This document shows, one piece after another, positions 27,013 to 35,471 of a DNA stretch of 64,000 nt (position 1 is its first letter; each line of letters opens with the position of its first letter). Source of the stretch: PALSA-555 sp963731625. Lineage in GTDB: Bacteria; Actinomycetota; Acidimicrobiia; IMCC26256; PALSA-555. The notes beneath the pieces were generated by a model that was given only the letters and a program-made list of their open reading frames with translations, did not search any database and was not told the origin of the DNA. The position numbers and the translations under genes are program-made. The DNA lies in NCBI GenBank assembly GCA_963731625.1, contig CAVSWH010000023.1, positions 186,001 to 250,000 on the forward strand. The letters are read 5' to 3'.

Positions 27013-27501
27013 ATGAAGCGATTGCTCGTTGTCGTCGCCGCCGCCGGGCTCCTCACGCTCGGCAGCGCCGGCGTCGCCGCCGCCCAGACGAGCGGCGGCA
27101 GCACCCCCAACCCGACCAGTCCATCGTCCGCGACCCCGAACCGGCACAAGGGCCGAGTCGCCGCCGCCGTGCTGAAGGTCAGCGCGCAGACGCTCGGGAT
27201 CAAGCCTCGAGACCTCGTCACCGGGCTCTGCAGCGGCCAGACGCTCGCACAGGTGGCGAGCGCCCACGGCAAGACCTCCCAGGACCTGATCAACGCGCTC
27301 GTCCAGAAGGCCGACCAGCGCATTCAGGCCAACGAGCAGGCCGGGAAGATCACCCAGGCCCAGGAGGCCACCCGCGAGGCCAAGGTCAAGGACAAGGTGA
27401 CGACGGTGGTCACCAGCTACCACGTGCCGACGCAGCGCTGCCAGCGGCTGCAGGGCGGCGGTGCGGGGGCGACGACCCCCACCACCGGCTCCTCGACCTG
27501 A
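27013..27501 (+). CDS. Small secreted alpha-helical protein, function unknown
   Basis: 162 residues. Signal peptide MKRLLVVVAAAGLLTLGSAG with cleavage after AAAQ, a Ser/Thr/Pro-rich spacer, and one copy of a helical unit with LGIKPRDLVTGLCSGQTLAQVA, then DLINALVQKADQRI and EQAGKITQAQ. This unit is common in exported actinobacterial proteins of unknown role. A low-complexity Thr/Gly tail ends the protein. ATG 27013 has AGGAG 7 nt upstream; the open frame further upstream is not coding. Confidence 0.8.
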   Translation: MKRLLVVVAAAGLLTLGSAGVAAAQTSGGSTPNPTSPSSATPNRHKGRVAAAVLKVSAQTLGIKPRDLVTGLCSGQTLAQVASAHGKTSQDLINALVQKADQRIQANEQAGKITQAQEATREAKVKDKVTTVVTSYHVPTQRCQRLQGGGAGATTPTTGSST

Positions 27502-27514
27502 GCCGTGGCGTCGT

Positions 27515-27545
27515 GCCCGTCGGGACCTGACCGGTCCCGGCGGGC
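27515..27545 (+). terminator. Strong hairpin, probable transcription terminator
   Basis: 13-bp stem (27515-27527 with 33-45 of the same block) containing one G-U pair, around a 5-nt loop TGACC. No U-run follows, as is common in actinobacteria. It lies just after the small secreted protein stop. Confidence 0.6.
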
Positions 27546-27569
27546 ATCGTCGCGTCCGGACCCATCCGC

Positions 27570-27575
27570 TACCGT
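27570..27575 (+). promoter_or_regulatory. -10-like element of the Thr-linker membrane protein
   Basis: TACCGT, 27 nt before ATG 27603. AGGGGAG near 27591-27597 is the Shine-Dalgarno site. Confidence 0.35.
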
Positions 27576-27602
27576 CCGCGGGCCCGACGCAGGGGAGCGA
27601 CG

Positions 27603-28202
27603 ATGACGATGCCGCCCGGCGAGCCCACGATCCCTGCGGGGGAGCGGACGGTCGCGGCAGGGTCGGGCGGCACGGGCGGCGTCCCGCCCGCCGGACCCGA
27701 CAGCGCCCCGCCCGACGACCGCGGGCCGATCCTCCTGCTCACCGGCTCCGCTCTCGGCGGGCTCGTCGTCGGCGCGGTGCTGGCGCTCGCGCTCGGCAGC
27801 GGGAGCAGCCCCACCACCACGACGACGACGTCCACGAGCTCGACGACGACGAGCACCACGTCGACGAGCACGACGACCACCTCGACGCTGCCCGTCGCCG
27901 CCCCGCAGATCACCAGCTTCTCGGTCAGCCCCTCGGCGCCCACCTGCATCAGCAGCGGTCAGGTGCTCGTGTCCTGGTCGACCCTGCACGCCGCCCTGGT
28001 CACCATCACCATCGACGGCGCCAACTTCGGGACCTTCGGGGGGAGCGGGTCCCGATCGGTGCCCTTCACGTGCCCGCCGCACGCCCACAGCTACGGGATC
28101 ATCGCCCAGGGCGCCAACGGCCAGCAGGCCACCCACAGCGTCCAGGTGAACGCCGGGGCGGCGCCGCCCACCTCGACGTCGAGCACGACGTCGACCACCT
28201 GA
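27603..28202 (+). CDS. Membrane-anchored protein with Thr/Ser linker and Ig-like domain
   Basis: 199 residues. A polar N-terminal segment of about 40 residues is followed by one membrane helix (LLLTGSALGGLVVGAVLALAL), a 30-residue Thr/Ser stalk encoded by ACG/ACC repeats, and an extracytoplasmic beta-rich domain of about 85 residues. That domain has two cysteines (APTCISSG and PFTCPPH) that may form a disulfide; a second Thr/Ser tail ends the protein. Function unknown; topology N-in is inferred. Confidence 0.75.
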   Translation: MTMPPGEPTIPAGERTVAAGSGGTGGVPPAGPDSAPPDDRGPILLLTGSALGGLVVGAVLALALGSGSSPTTTTTTSTSSTTTSTTSTSTTTTSTLPVAAPQITSFSVSPSAPTCISSGQVLVSWSTLHAALVTITIDGANFGTFGGSGSRSVPFTCPPHAHSYGIIAQGANGQQATHSVQVNAGAAPPTSTSSTTSTT

Positions 28203-28222
28203 CCCGCGGATGAGCCTTGCGT

Positions 28223-28238
28223 GTTACCAGCGAGTAAC
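28223..28238. promoter_or_regulatory. Inverted repeat, candidate operator of the acyl-CoA dehydrogenase gene
   Basis: GTTAC-6 nt-GTAAC, a perfect 5-bp dyad with a 6-nt centre. It lies about 40 bp before the GTG at 28277. The right arm overlaps TAACTT (28235-28240), a possible -10. Dyads of the TTAC...GTAA form are typical TetR-family sites near fatty acid genes. Confidence 0.5.
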
Positions 28239-28276
28239 TTATGGTGACCGGGGGCCCGACGTCTAGGGAGGCGGCC

Positions 28277-29491
28277 GTGGCGGACTTCTCGCTCGAGCTC
28301 AACGAGGACCAGCTCCAGATCCGCAAGTGGGTCCACGACTTCGCGGAGGACGTCGTGCGTCCCGCGGCCCACGAGTGGGACGAGCGGGAGGAGACCCCCT
28401 GGCCGATCATCCAGGAGGCCGCCAACATCGGCCTCTACTCCTGGGAGTTCATCGCCAACGCCTTCGGGGACCCCACCGGGATCACCTTCCCGATGGTGAG
28501 CGAGGAGATGTGCTGGGGCGACGCCGGCATCACGCTGTCGATCTTCGGCTCGACCCTCGCCGTCTCGGGGATCGTCGGCAACGGCACGCCCGAGCAGGTC
28601 GCCGAGTGGGTGCCCCAGTGCTTCGGCACCCCCGAGAAGCTCCAGCTCGGCGCGTTCGCGGTGAGCGAGGCCGACGCGGGGAGCGACGTCGCCAACCTGC
28701 GCACCCGCGCGGTGTACGAGGAGGCCACCGACGAGTGGGTCCTCAACGGCACGAAGACCTGGATCACGAACGGCGGCATCGCCGACGTGCACGTCATCGT
28801 CGCCGCCGTCGACCCCGAGCTCCGCGCCCGCGGGCACGCCAGCTTCGTCGTGCCGCCCGGCACGCCGGGGCTGCGCCAGGGCCAGAAGTTCAAGAAGCAC
28901 GGCATCCGCGCCAGCCACACCGCCGAGGTGATCCTCGAGGACGTGCGCATCCCGGGGAGCTGCCTGCTCGGCGGCAAGGAGAAGCTCGACGAGCGCCTGG
29001 CCCGAGCGCGCGAGGGCCGCAGCACGAAGGTGCAGGCGGCGATGAGCACGTTCGAGGCGAGCCGCCCCCTCGTCGGCGCGCAGGCCCTCGGCATCGCACG
29101 CGCCGCCTACGAGTACGCCCTCGACTACGCGAAGGAGCGCCAGGCCTTCGGTCGGGCGATCATCGAGAACCAGGGGATCGCGTTCAAGCTCGCCGACATG
29201 AAGACCGAGATCGACGCGGCGCGCCTCCTCGTCTGGCGCGCGTGCTGGATGGCCGCGACCCACAAGCGCTTCGAGAGCGGCGAGGGATCGATGAGCAAGC
29301 TGAAGGCCGGCGAGGTCGCGGTGCGAGTGACCGAGGACGCCATCCAGATCCTCGGCGGCTACGGCTACGTGCGCGAGTACCCCGTGGAGCGGTGGCACCG
29401 CGACGCGAAGATCTACACGATCTTCGAGGGCACCTCGGAGATCCAGCGCCTCGTCGTGGCCCGCGCCGTCTCCGGCGTCCACATCCCGTAG
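28277..29491 (+). CDS. Acyl-CoA dehydrogenase
   Basis: 404-residue FAD enzyme for alpha,beta-desaturation of acyl-CoA. FAVSEADAGSDVANLRT and NGTKTWITNGGIADV in the middle domain; LDYAKERQAFGRAI, AIQILGGYGYVREYPVERWHRDAKI and the catalytic IFEGTSEIQR in the C-terminal domain. It is the conventional short/medium-chain type, unlike the divergent one at 12681-13934. GTG 28277 is chosen because TAGGGAGG lies 7 nt upstream; an in-frame ATG at 28241 sits on the promoter region. Confidence 0.95.
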   Translation: MADFSLELNEDQLQIRKWVHDFAEDVVRPAAHEWDEREETPWPIIQEAANIGLYSWEFIANAFGDPTGITFPMVSEEMCWGDAGITLSIFGSTLAVSGIVGNGTPEQVAEWVPQCFGTPEKLQLGAFAVSEADAGSDVANLRTRAVYEEATDEWVLNGTKTWITNGGIADVHVIVAAVDPELRARGHASFVVPPGTPGLRQGQKFKKHGIRASHTAEVILEDVRIPGSCLLGGKEKLDERLARAREGRSTKVQAAMSTFEASRPLVGAQALGIARAAYEYALDYAKERQAFGRAIIENQGIAFKLADMKTEIDAARLLVWRACWMAATHKRFESGEGSMSKLKAGEVAVRVTEDAIQILGGYGYVREYPVERWHRDAKIYTIFEGTSEIQRLVVARAVSGVHIP

Positions 29492-29539
29492 CCGGATCGG
29501 CGCGTCGGGCCGCGTCCCGTCGGTGCGTGGGCCGGGTGT

Positions 29540-29545
29540 TACCGT
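29540..29545 (+). promoter_or_regulatory. -10-like element of the HD-GYP gene
   Basis: TACCGT, 52 nt before ATG 29598. Confidence 0.3.
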
Positions 29546-29597
29546 CGGCGCCGGCGGTCAACTTCCGACGGCGGGCCGGTCGGAGGGGCGGAGCGGG

Positions 29598-31076
29598 ATG
29601 CTCAATTCGGCGAACCAGCCGGTCAACACTGATCTGAGCGGCGAACGATGGCCGCGTCGGCCGGCGTGGAGCGCGGTCGTGCGCGGCGTGGTCCTCGCGG
29701 TCCCGCTCGTGGCCGGCTTCGGCGCCGCGCTTGCCGTCGCCGGCGCGCTGCCGCGTCCCCACGGCGTCGCCGGGACGGTCGCGTGGTACGGCGCCACCCT
29801 CGCGGCGTCCCTTGTGGCCGTGGTCGTCGTCGACCGCCTCGCGCGTCGGCTGCTTCCCCTGGCGTCGCTGCTGCGCCTCACCCTCGTGTTCCCGGACCAG
29901 GCACCGTCGCGGATGGCGGTCGCGCTCAGCGCGTCGAGCCGGACGCGCATCGACGCGATGCTGCGGGCTGCGACGAACGCCGAGGACGAAGCCGGCGTCC
30001 AGACGCTCGTGACGCTGGCCACGGCCCTGAACAGCCACGACCGGCGGACCCGTGGGCACGCCGAGCGGACCCGCGCGCTCGCCGAGCTCGTCGGCGAGGA
30101 GCTGGGCCTGTCGAGCCGTGACGCTGACCGGCTCCGCTGGGCCGCGCTGCTGCACGACGTCGGCAAGATCCGCGTCCCGTCGAGCCTCCTGAACAAGCGC
30201 GGCCCACTGACCGCCAGCGAGTGGACGACGATGGAGCGCCATCCCGTCGAGGGCGCGGTGCTCGTCGAATCCATGCGGCCCTGGCTCGGCGAGTGGGTCG
30301 ACGGGATCGGGCAACACCATGAGCGCTTCGACGGCAGCGGCTACCCGGACGGCCTCGCGCACGACGAGATCTCGCTCGCGGCCCGGATCATCGCCGTCGC
30401 CGACTCCTTCGAGACGATGACCGCGGTCCGCGCCTACAACAAGCCGAAGTCGGTCGCCGACGCGCGTCGGGAGGTGGTGCGCTGCGCGGGATCGCACTTC
30501 GACCCGACCGTGGTGCGCGCGCTCTTGAACGTCTCCCTCGGCCGGATGCGCTGGACGGTCGGCGTCGCCGCGTGGATCGCCGAGCTTCCCATCCTCGGCG
30601 TGCCGACCCGCGTGAGCGCGGAGGTCGTGAGCGGCGCCGCCGCGCTGCAGCCCGCCGCGAACGCCGCGGTCGGCGCGGTGCTCGTCGCCGCCGCGAGCGT
30701 CGCCGTGCCCGTTGCCCCCGCCGTGACGGCGGTGGCTCCGCCCGCGCCCGCCCCGGCCGCCGGGAGCGCGCGGCCGACCGCGACCGCCGGCGCAGTCGGT
30801 GGGACCTCCTTGGCCACGGTCGTCACCGTGCCGCCGCCGGCTCCTGTCGCTTCGGTCACGGCGGCCGCCGCGCCGGCGAGCGCGAGCGATGCGACATCCG
30901 CGGATCACGGAGACGGCGCCACGAATCCGACCCGCCCTACGGACGTGCACACCGGCTACCCCGGCGACGACCCCGCCAGCGTCCACGACGACAGCGGCCG
31001 GCACGATCCGTCGGGACCCGGCGACGGCGGGGAACACGACGCCGGGGATCACGCGTCCTGGCGCCACGACCACTGA
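29598..31076 (+). CDS. Membrane HD-GYP domain protein (putative cyclic-di-GMP phosphodiesterase)
   Basis: 492 residues. Two membrane helices (about residues 26-50 and 62-82), a short linker, and a full HD-GYP domain (about 130-330). The HD pair LLHDVGKI at 185-191 and HHERFDGSGYPDG at 240-252 are intact, so c-di-GMP hydrolysis is likely. The C-terminal ~150 residues are Ala/Pro-rich with a hydrophobic patch, ending in a His/Asp-rich tail rich in HD and GD pairs; the role of this tail is unclear. ATG 29598 has GGAGGGG upstream. Confidence 0.9.
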   Translation: MLNSANQPVNTDLSGERWPRRPAWSAVVRGVVLAVPLVAGFGAALAVAGALPRPHGVAGTVAWYGATLAASLVAVVVVDRLARRLLPLASLLRLTLVFPDQAPSRMAVALSASSRTRIDAMLRAATNAEDEAGVQTLVTLATALNSHDRRTRGHAERTRALAELVGEELGLSSRDADRLRWAALLHDVGKIRVPSSLLNKRGPLTASEWTTMERHPVEGAVLVESMRPWLGEWVDGIGQHHERFDGSGYPDGLAHDEISLAARIIAVADSFETMTAVRAYNKPKSVADARREVVRCAGSHFDPTVVRALLNVSLGRMRWTVGVAAWIAELPILGVPTRVSAEVVSGAAALQPAANAAVGAVLVAAASVAVPVAPAVTAVAPPAPAPAAGSARPTATAGAVGGTSLATVVTVPPPAPVASVTAAAAPASASDATSADHGDGATNPTRPTDVHTGYPGDDPASVHDDSGRHDPSGPGDGGEHDAGDHASWRHDH

Positions 31077-31171
31077 CCGGGCGGCGCCGGGTCACGCGCT
31101 CGGATCGAGGCCGTCGCCGGTGAGGGCGATCCAGTAGCGCATCGTCCGGGCCTCCCTCGTCGCCCCGCACC

Positions 31172-31684
31172 ATGAGCACTGAGCCGATCATCGCCGACGG
31201 CGCCCTCGAGGTCGTCGACGACCAGTGCGTGCTCCGCTTCGTCCGCGAGCTCGCGCATCCGATCACGTCGGTCTGGGCGGGCCTGACCCGCCCGGAGCAG
31301 CTCGCGGCGTGGTGGGGGCGCGCCGAGCTCGACCTCGTCGCCGGCGGGCGGTTCGTGCTGCGCTGGCTCAACACCGACGAGGACGGCAACGGCGCCGAGC
31401 TGCACGGCACGATCAGCGCGCTGGACCCGCCGCACCTGCTCGAGATCGTCGGCGACCTCCACGGCACGCTGCGCTTCGAGCTCCGGGAGCGTGGCCGCGG
31501 CACCCAGCTCACCTTCACCAGCACCGTCGCGCTCCCCGAGGACGTGCGGACCAAGGTCCTCGCCGGCTGGCACTTCCACCTGAACGCGCTGGCGCGTTTC
31601 CTCGACGGCGGCCGCACCGACCTCGTCGGCGTCGTCGGCTGGGATGCCATCTTCGAGCGCTACGAGGACGACGCCGGCACCTGA
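31172..31684 (+). CDS. SRPBCC (AHSA1/START-like) domain protein
   Basis: 170-residue single-domain protein of the AHSA1/CalC group. It has FVRELAHPITSVWAGLTRPEQLAAWW near the start, then ELDLVAGGRFVLRW, a TQLTFTSTV strand and the long C-terminal helix GWHFHLNALARFLDG. These folds bind hydrophobic ligands or act in stress and resistance; no catalytic residue can be assigned. The 95-bp gap from the HD-GYP gene holds no further feature I can support. Confidence 0.88.
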   Translation: MSTEPIIADGALEVVDDQCVLRFVRELAHPITSVWAGLTRPEQLAAWWGRAELDLVAGGRFVLRWLNTDEDGNGAELHGTISALDPPHLLEIVGDLHGTLRFELRERGRGTQLTFTSTVALPEDVRTKVLAGWHFHLNALARFLDGGRTDLVGVVGWDAIFERYEDDAGT

Positions 31685-31712
31685 GCCCTCCGACCCGGCG
31701 CGCCGCGTCCGA

Positions 31713-31718
31713 TACCGT
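31713..31718 (+). promoter_or_regulatory. -10-like element before the AttH-like gene
   Basis: TACCGT in the 60-70 bp gap between the SRPBCC gene and the next coding region. Confidence 0.3.
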
Positions 31719-31755
31719 CGGGCTCGTTCCTGCCCCCGGCGCGGTGAGGTTTGCG

Positions 31756-32868
31756 GTGCTCGAGTTCGACCCCCTGGACGAATACCCGATCCATCAGCTG
31801 CCGCTCCCGATGCGGTACGTCGGGTCGAGCGACCGCAACGTGTACGACCGATGCATCTTCCAGGGCATCGACCACGAGGCCGACGCCTACTTCATCACTG
31901 GGCTCGGCGTGTACCCGAACCTCGGTGTCATCGACGCGTACGCAACGGTGCGGCGCGGCGACCAGCAGTGGGCGGTACGCACCTCGGGCCGACGCCCCGA
32001 CGACAAGATGAGGCAGGAGGTCGGCCCGTACCGCATCGAGATCGTCGAGCCGTTCCACGAGCTGCGCGTCATCTGCGACGCCGACGAGCACGGCATCGGC
32101 TTCGACCTCCGCTACCGGTCCGAGTACGCCCCCATCAGCGAGCCCCAGCACATCCGGTACCAGGCAGACCGCATCCTCCTCGACGCGTCGCGCTTCGCCG
32201 GCGTGGGGACATGGGAGGGCGAGCTGCGCGTCGCCGGGGACCGCATCGCTGTGACGCCCGACCGCTTCACCGCTACGCGCGACCGCAGCTGGGGCATCCG
32301 CCCCGTCGGAGAGCCGGAGCCCGCGGGCCGGCCGCGCGAGTTCGGCGGGATGTGGTGGAACTGGATCCCGCTGCGCTTCGACGACTTCGCGTTGCACGTG
32401 ATCCTCGAGGAAGACCCGGAGGGGCAGCGCAACACGAACTTCGCGGTCCGCCTGTTCCCCGAGGCGACCGGCAAGCCCCCAGAGCAGCTCGGATGGCCGC
32501 TGCCCGAGATCCGCTACCAGTCGGGGAGCCGCCGCCCGGTCGGCGCCTCGATGGAGCTGGTCACGCGCGACGGCAAGATCGACACGCTCGAGGTCGAGCC
32601 GCTCGTCGGTATCCCGCTGAACGTGGGCTGCGGCTACGGCGCCGACCCCGACTGGAGCCACGGGCTCTGGAAGGGCGAGAGCTGGACCGAGGGCGCGGTC
32701 TACGACCACACCGACCCCGCCGTGTCCGGCCGGGGCGCGTTCTCGATCACCGACCACCTGGCCCGCGCGACCTTCGACGGGCAGACGGGCTGGGGGATCT
32801 TCGAGCACGGCTCGATCGGACGCCACGACCCGTCCGGGTTTGCCGACCTGCAGTCCGTCGCGCCGTAG
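31756..32868 (+). CDS. Conserved hypothetical protein, AttH/CrtC-like (lipocalin-type) fold
   Basis: About 370 residues, no signal peptide. The opening DEYPIHQLPLPMRYV and FQGIDHEADAYFITGLGVYPNLG and the later RDRSWGIRPVGEP, GGMWWNWIPLRFDDF and TGWGIFEHGSIGRH are typical of a family of actinobacterial and proteobacterial proteins often found in steroid or aromatic degradation loci, with a double beta-barrel like AttH. Function not known. GTG 31756 is favoured by GTGAGG 6 nt upstream; GTG 31744 is an alternative. Confidence 0.75.
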   Translation: MLEFDPLDEYPIHQLPLPMRYVGSSDRNVYDRCIFQGIDHEADAYFITGLGVYPNLGVIDAYATVRRGDQQWAVRTSGRRPDDKMRQEVGPYRIEIVEPFHELRVICDADEHGIGFDLRYRSEYAPISEPQHIRYQADRILLDASRFAGVGTWEGELRVAGDRIAVTPDRFTATRDRSWGIRPVGEPEPAGRPREFGGMWWNWIPLRFDDFALHVILEEDPEGQRNTNFAVRLFPEATGKPPEQLGWPLPEIRYQSGSRRPVGASMELVTRDGKIDTLEVEPLVGIPLNVGCGYGADPDWSHGLWKGESWTEGAVYDHTDPAVSGRGAFSITDHLARATFDGQTGWGIFEHGSIGRHDPSGFADLQSVAP

Positions 32869-32884
32869 TCGGCACGGCGCGGTC

Positions 32885-33181
32885 GTGACCGAGCCCATCC
32901 GCGTCGCGGACAACCCGGCCGAGCATCGCTACGAGGCGTGGGTCGGCGACGACCTCGCGGGGTTCCTCACGTACCGCTTCCGTCCCGGGCGGATCGTCCT
33001 CGTGCACACCGAGACCGAGGACGGCTGGCAGGGTCACGGCGTTGGAGGGCGGCTCGCGGCGGGCGCGCTCGACGACGCGCGCGCTCGCGGCCTGCGGGTC
33101 ACGCCGCTGTGTCCCTTCGTTGCCGACTACATCAGCCGCCATCCCGAGTATGCCGACGTCGTGGAGCCGTCCAACGACTGA
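32885..33181 (+). CDS. GNAT family N-acetyltransferase, NATD1/YidJ type
   Basis: 98-residue minimal acetyltransferase. DNPAEHRYEAWVGDDLAGFLTYRF, HTETEDGWQGHGVGGRLAAGALDDAR (acetyl-CoA loop with Q-x-x-G-V-G-x) and the C-terminal TPLCPFVADYISRHPEY are the hallmarks of this small GNAT branch. GTG 32885 lies 16 bp after the previous stop. Acetyl acceptor unknown. Confidence 0.9.
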   Translation: MTEPIRVADNPAEHRYEAWVGDDLAGFLTYRFRPGRIVLVHTETEDGWQGHGVGGRLAAGALDDARARGLRVTPLCPFVADYISRHPEYADVVEPSND

Positions 33182-33216
33182 GCGCGCGCCCGGCGGCGCC
33201 GTCGGTCCGTGCCGTC

Positions 33217-33222
33217 TAACGT
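33217..33222 (+). promoter_or_regulatory. -10-like element of the GH4 gene
   Basis: TAACGT, 10 nt before ATG 33233. Confidence 0.4.
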
Positions 33223-33232
33223 CGCCGAGACC

Positions 33233-34618
33233 ATGACGGCCCGGATCACCCTCGTCGGCGGCGGGAGCACGCATTGGACGCCCCGCCTGCTCTCGGACTT
33301 CGCGAACACCGACTCGCTCCAGGACGCGACGGTCACGCTCGTCGACGTCGACGCCGACTCGCTCCCGCCGATGCTCGACGTCGCCGACCACATGGCGAAG
33401 TGCCGGCCCGGCCTCGGGCTCACGGTGAGCGCCACCACCGACCTCGACGAAGGTCTCGACGGCGCCGACTACGTCGTCACCGCGTTCTCCGTGGGCGGGT
33501 TCACGAGCATGCGCCACGACCTCGAGATCCCCGCCCGCTACGGCGTCCGCCAGCCGGTGGGGGACAGCGTCGGCCCGGGCGGCATCAGCCGGTCGCTGCG
33601 CAGCGTGCCCGTGCTGCTGGAGATCGCGCGCGCCGTCGAGCGGCGCGCGCCTGACGCGCTGCTGCTCAACGTCACGAACCCACTCTCGGCGCTGTGCCGT
33701 GCCGTCACCCGCGAGACGGGGGTGCGGACCGTCGGGCTGTGCAACGAGGTCGTCGGAACGCAGTTCGTGCTGAGCCTGCTGCTTGGCGGCGACCTGCGCC
33801 GCATCGACCCGGTCGTCGCCGGCGTGAACCACCTGCCGTTGATCACCGCCGTCACGGTCGACGGCGAGGACGGCTTCGCGAAGCTGCGCGACCTGCTCGA
33901 GGACGAGGACGCGCACGCCGAGCCGGTCTGGATGAACCCGCTGCCGGAAGCCATGCACTACCGCAAGGTCAGCCCCGGCAGGTCCTGGACCAAGGCGGAC
34001 GTGCTCGCCGGCAACCGGCTCAAGCTCGAGCTGTTCGGCCGCTTCGGCGTGCTGCCGGGCTCCGCCGACACCCACGTCGCCGAGTTCTTTCCCGGCTTCG
34101 TGACGCCCACCTCCGACTTCGGGCGGGAGTGGTCGGTGCACCACTACGGCCTCCAGGGCCACATCGCCGACAAGTGGGACGACGACCAGGGGGTCGCCGA
34201 CTTCCTCGCCGGCGACGAGCTCCACCCCTATCCGTCCGGCGAGCTCGTCGCGCCGGTGCTCGACTCGCTGCAGCGCGGCCGACCGCGGCCGCTCCCGATG
34301 AATCTGCCCAACATCGGCCAAGTGCAGAATCTCGATGAGGGGGTGGTCGTCGAGTGCATCGGTGTCGCCACCGATGGCGCGCTCACCCCCCGCGACGCGG
34401 TGCGCGTGCCGTCCGTCCTCGGCGAGATGCTGCGGCGCGTCGCGACTGCCGAGGAGCTCACCGTCGAGGCCGCGCTCACGGGCAGCCGGACGACGGTGCT
34501 CGAGGCGATGCTCGCCGACCCGATGGCCGGCCGTCTCCCCTACGAGCACGTCGTCGACATGACCGACGAGCTGCTGGCGGCGACACAGCCATGGCTTCCT
34601 CAGTTCCAGGGCCGCTGA
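33233..34618 (+). CDS. Family 4 glycosyl hydrolase (6-phospho-beta-glucosidase-like)
   Basis: 461-residue NAD+- and metal-dependent glycosidase. N-terminal Rossmann motif LVGGGSTHWTPRL (about residues 6-18), the mid-domain LLNVTNPLSALCRA, the metal-ligand cysteine in VGLCNE and histidine in GVNHLP are all family GH4 hallmarks. GH4 enzymes act through oxidation and elimination at C3, usually on 6-phosphosugars. No PTS gene is nearby, so the natural substrate may be unphosphorylated or made elsewhere. A GTG at 33209 is a weaker alternative start. Confidence 0.9.
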   Translation: MTARITLVGGGSTHWTPRLLSDFANTDSLQDATVTLVDVDADSLPPMLDVADHMAKCRPGLGLTVSATTDLDEGLDGADYVVTAFSVGGFTSMRHDLEIPARYGVRQPVGDSVGPGGISRSLRSVPVLLEIARAVERRAPDALLLNVTNPLSALCRAVTRETGVRTVGLCNEVVGTQFVLSLLLGGDLRRIDPVVAGVNHLPLITAVTVDGEDGFAKLRDLLEDEDAHAEPVWMNPLPEAMHYRKVSPGRSWTKADVLAGNRLKLELFGRFGVLPGSADTHVAEFFPGFVTPTSDFGREWSVHHYGLQGHIADKWDDDQGVADFLAGDELHPYPSGELVAPVLDSLQRGRPRPLPMNLPNIGQVQNLDEGVVVECIGVATDGALTPRDAVRVPSVLGEMLRRVATAEELTVEAALTGSRTTVLEAMLADPMAGRLPYEHVVDMTDELLAATQPWLPQFQGR

Positions 34619-34690
34619 GCCCGGGCGCACTCGTCTGCCGCGCCCGCCGCACGCGGGGGCCGCAGCCGACCGCGCCGGGCGGCGGGCCCG

Positions 34691-35467
34691 ATGGCCGTGG
34701 CTGACCCGAGCGGGGCGGCCGACGCCCCGGCCCTGCAGGCCCTGTATCCCGAGCCCGGTCCCGCCGACCTGTCGGCCGTCTACCGACCGACGACGCGACG
34801 TGCCGACCGGTGGGTCCGCGTCAACATGGTTGCCAGCGTCGACGGCGCCACGGCGGACGAGGGTCGCTCCGGCGGGCTCGGCGGGCCGGCCGACCGCGCC
34901 GTGTTCCGCACACTGCGGTCCTTCGCCGACGTCATCCTCGTCGGCGCCGCGACGATGCACAGCGAGCACTACGGGCCTCCCGCGCTCCCCACCGAGCTCC
35001 GCGACGCGCGGCTCGCGCGCGGCCAGCCGGCGGAGCCCACGATCGCGGTCGTCTCCCGGCGCGTCGCCTTCGACTGGGACGACGCGTTCTTCACCGCGGC
35101 GGACCCCAAGCCGATCGTGGTCACCGTCGCTGCCTCGACGGCACGGATCCCGTCCGAGGCCCCTCTGAGCGACGTCGTCGTGGCGGGCGACGACCAGCTC
35201 GACATCGCCGCCGGCCTCGCGCGCCTCACCCAGCACGGCTACCACGACGTCCTCGTCGAGGGCGGTCCGACGATCAACGGGATGCTCGCCGACGCGAACG
35301 AGATCGACGAGCTCTGCCTCACCGTCTCGCCCCGGCTCGTCGGGGGGAGCAGCGCCCGCATCCTTCGAGGCGACACCGCGCCGGGGACATCCCTCGTGCT
35401 CGCGTCCGTGCTGACCGCCGGCGACTACCTCTTCCTCCGCTACCGCCGAGGCGACGGCACGACGTGA
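34691..35467 (+). CDS. Pyrimidine reductase / RibD C-terminal (dihydrofolate reductase-like) family protein
   Basis: 258 residues. VRVNMVASVDGATADEGRSGGL, FADVILVGAATMHSEHYGP, TIAVVSRRVAFDW and VLVEGGPTINGMLADANEIDEL are the NADPH-binding and substrate landmarks of RibD C-terminal reductases. Stand-alone members occur widely in actinobacteria and their substrate is often unknown; a riboflavin role is possible, but no other rib gene is here. The 72-bp gap upstream is GC-rich and shows no firm promoter. Confidence 0.88.
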   Translation: MAVADPSGAADAPALQALYPEPGPADLSAVYRPTTRRADRWVRVNMVASVDGATADEGRSGGLGGPADRAVFRTLRSFADVILVGAATMHSEHYGPPALPTELRDARLARGQPAEPTIAVVSRRVAFDWDDAFFTAADPKPIVVTVAASTARIPSEAPLSDVVVAGDDQLDIAAGLARLTQHGYHDVLVEGGPTINGMLADANEIDELCLTVSPRLVGGSSARILRGDTAPGTSLVLASVLTAGDYLFLRYRRGDGTT

Positions 35468-35471
35468 CGCG

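Noticed and set aside
27820..27900. Tandem ACG/ACC repeats that look like a microsatellite or CRISPR-like array
   Set aside because: They are in-frame Thr/Ser codons of a stalk in the membrane-anchored protein; there are no spacers or constant repeat units.
31077..31171. Possible small RNA or riboswitch between the HD-GYP and SRPBCC genes
   Set aside because: Only short GC-rich self-complementarity, expected by chance at this composition.
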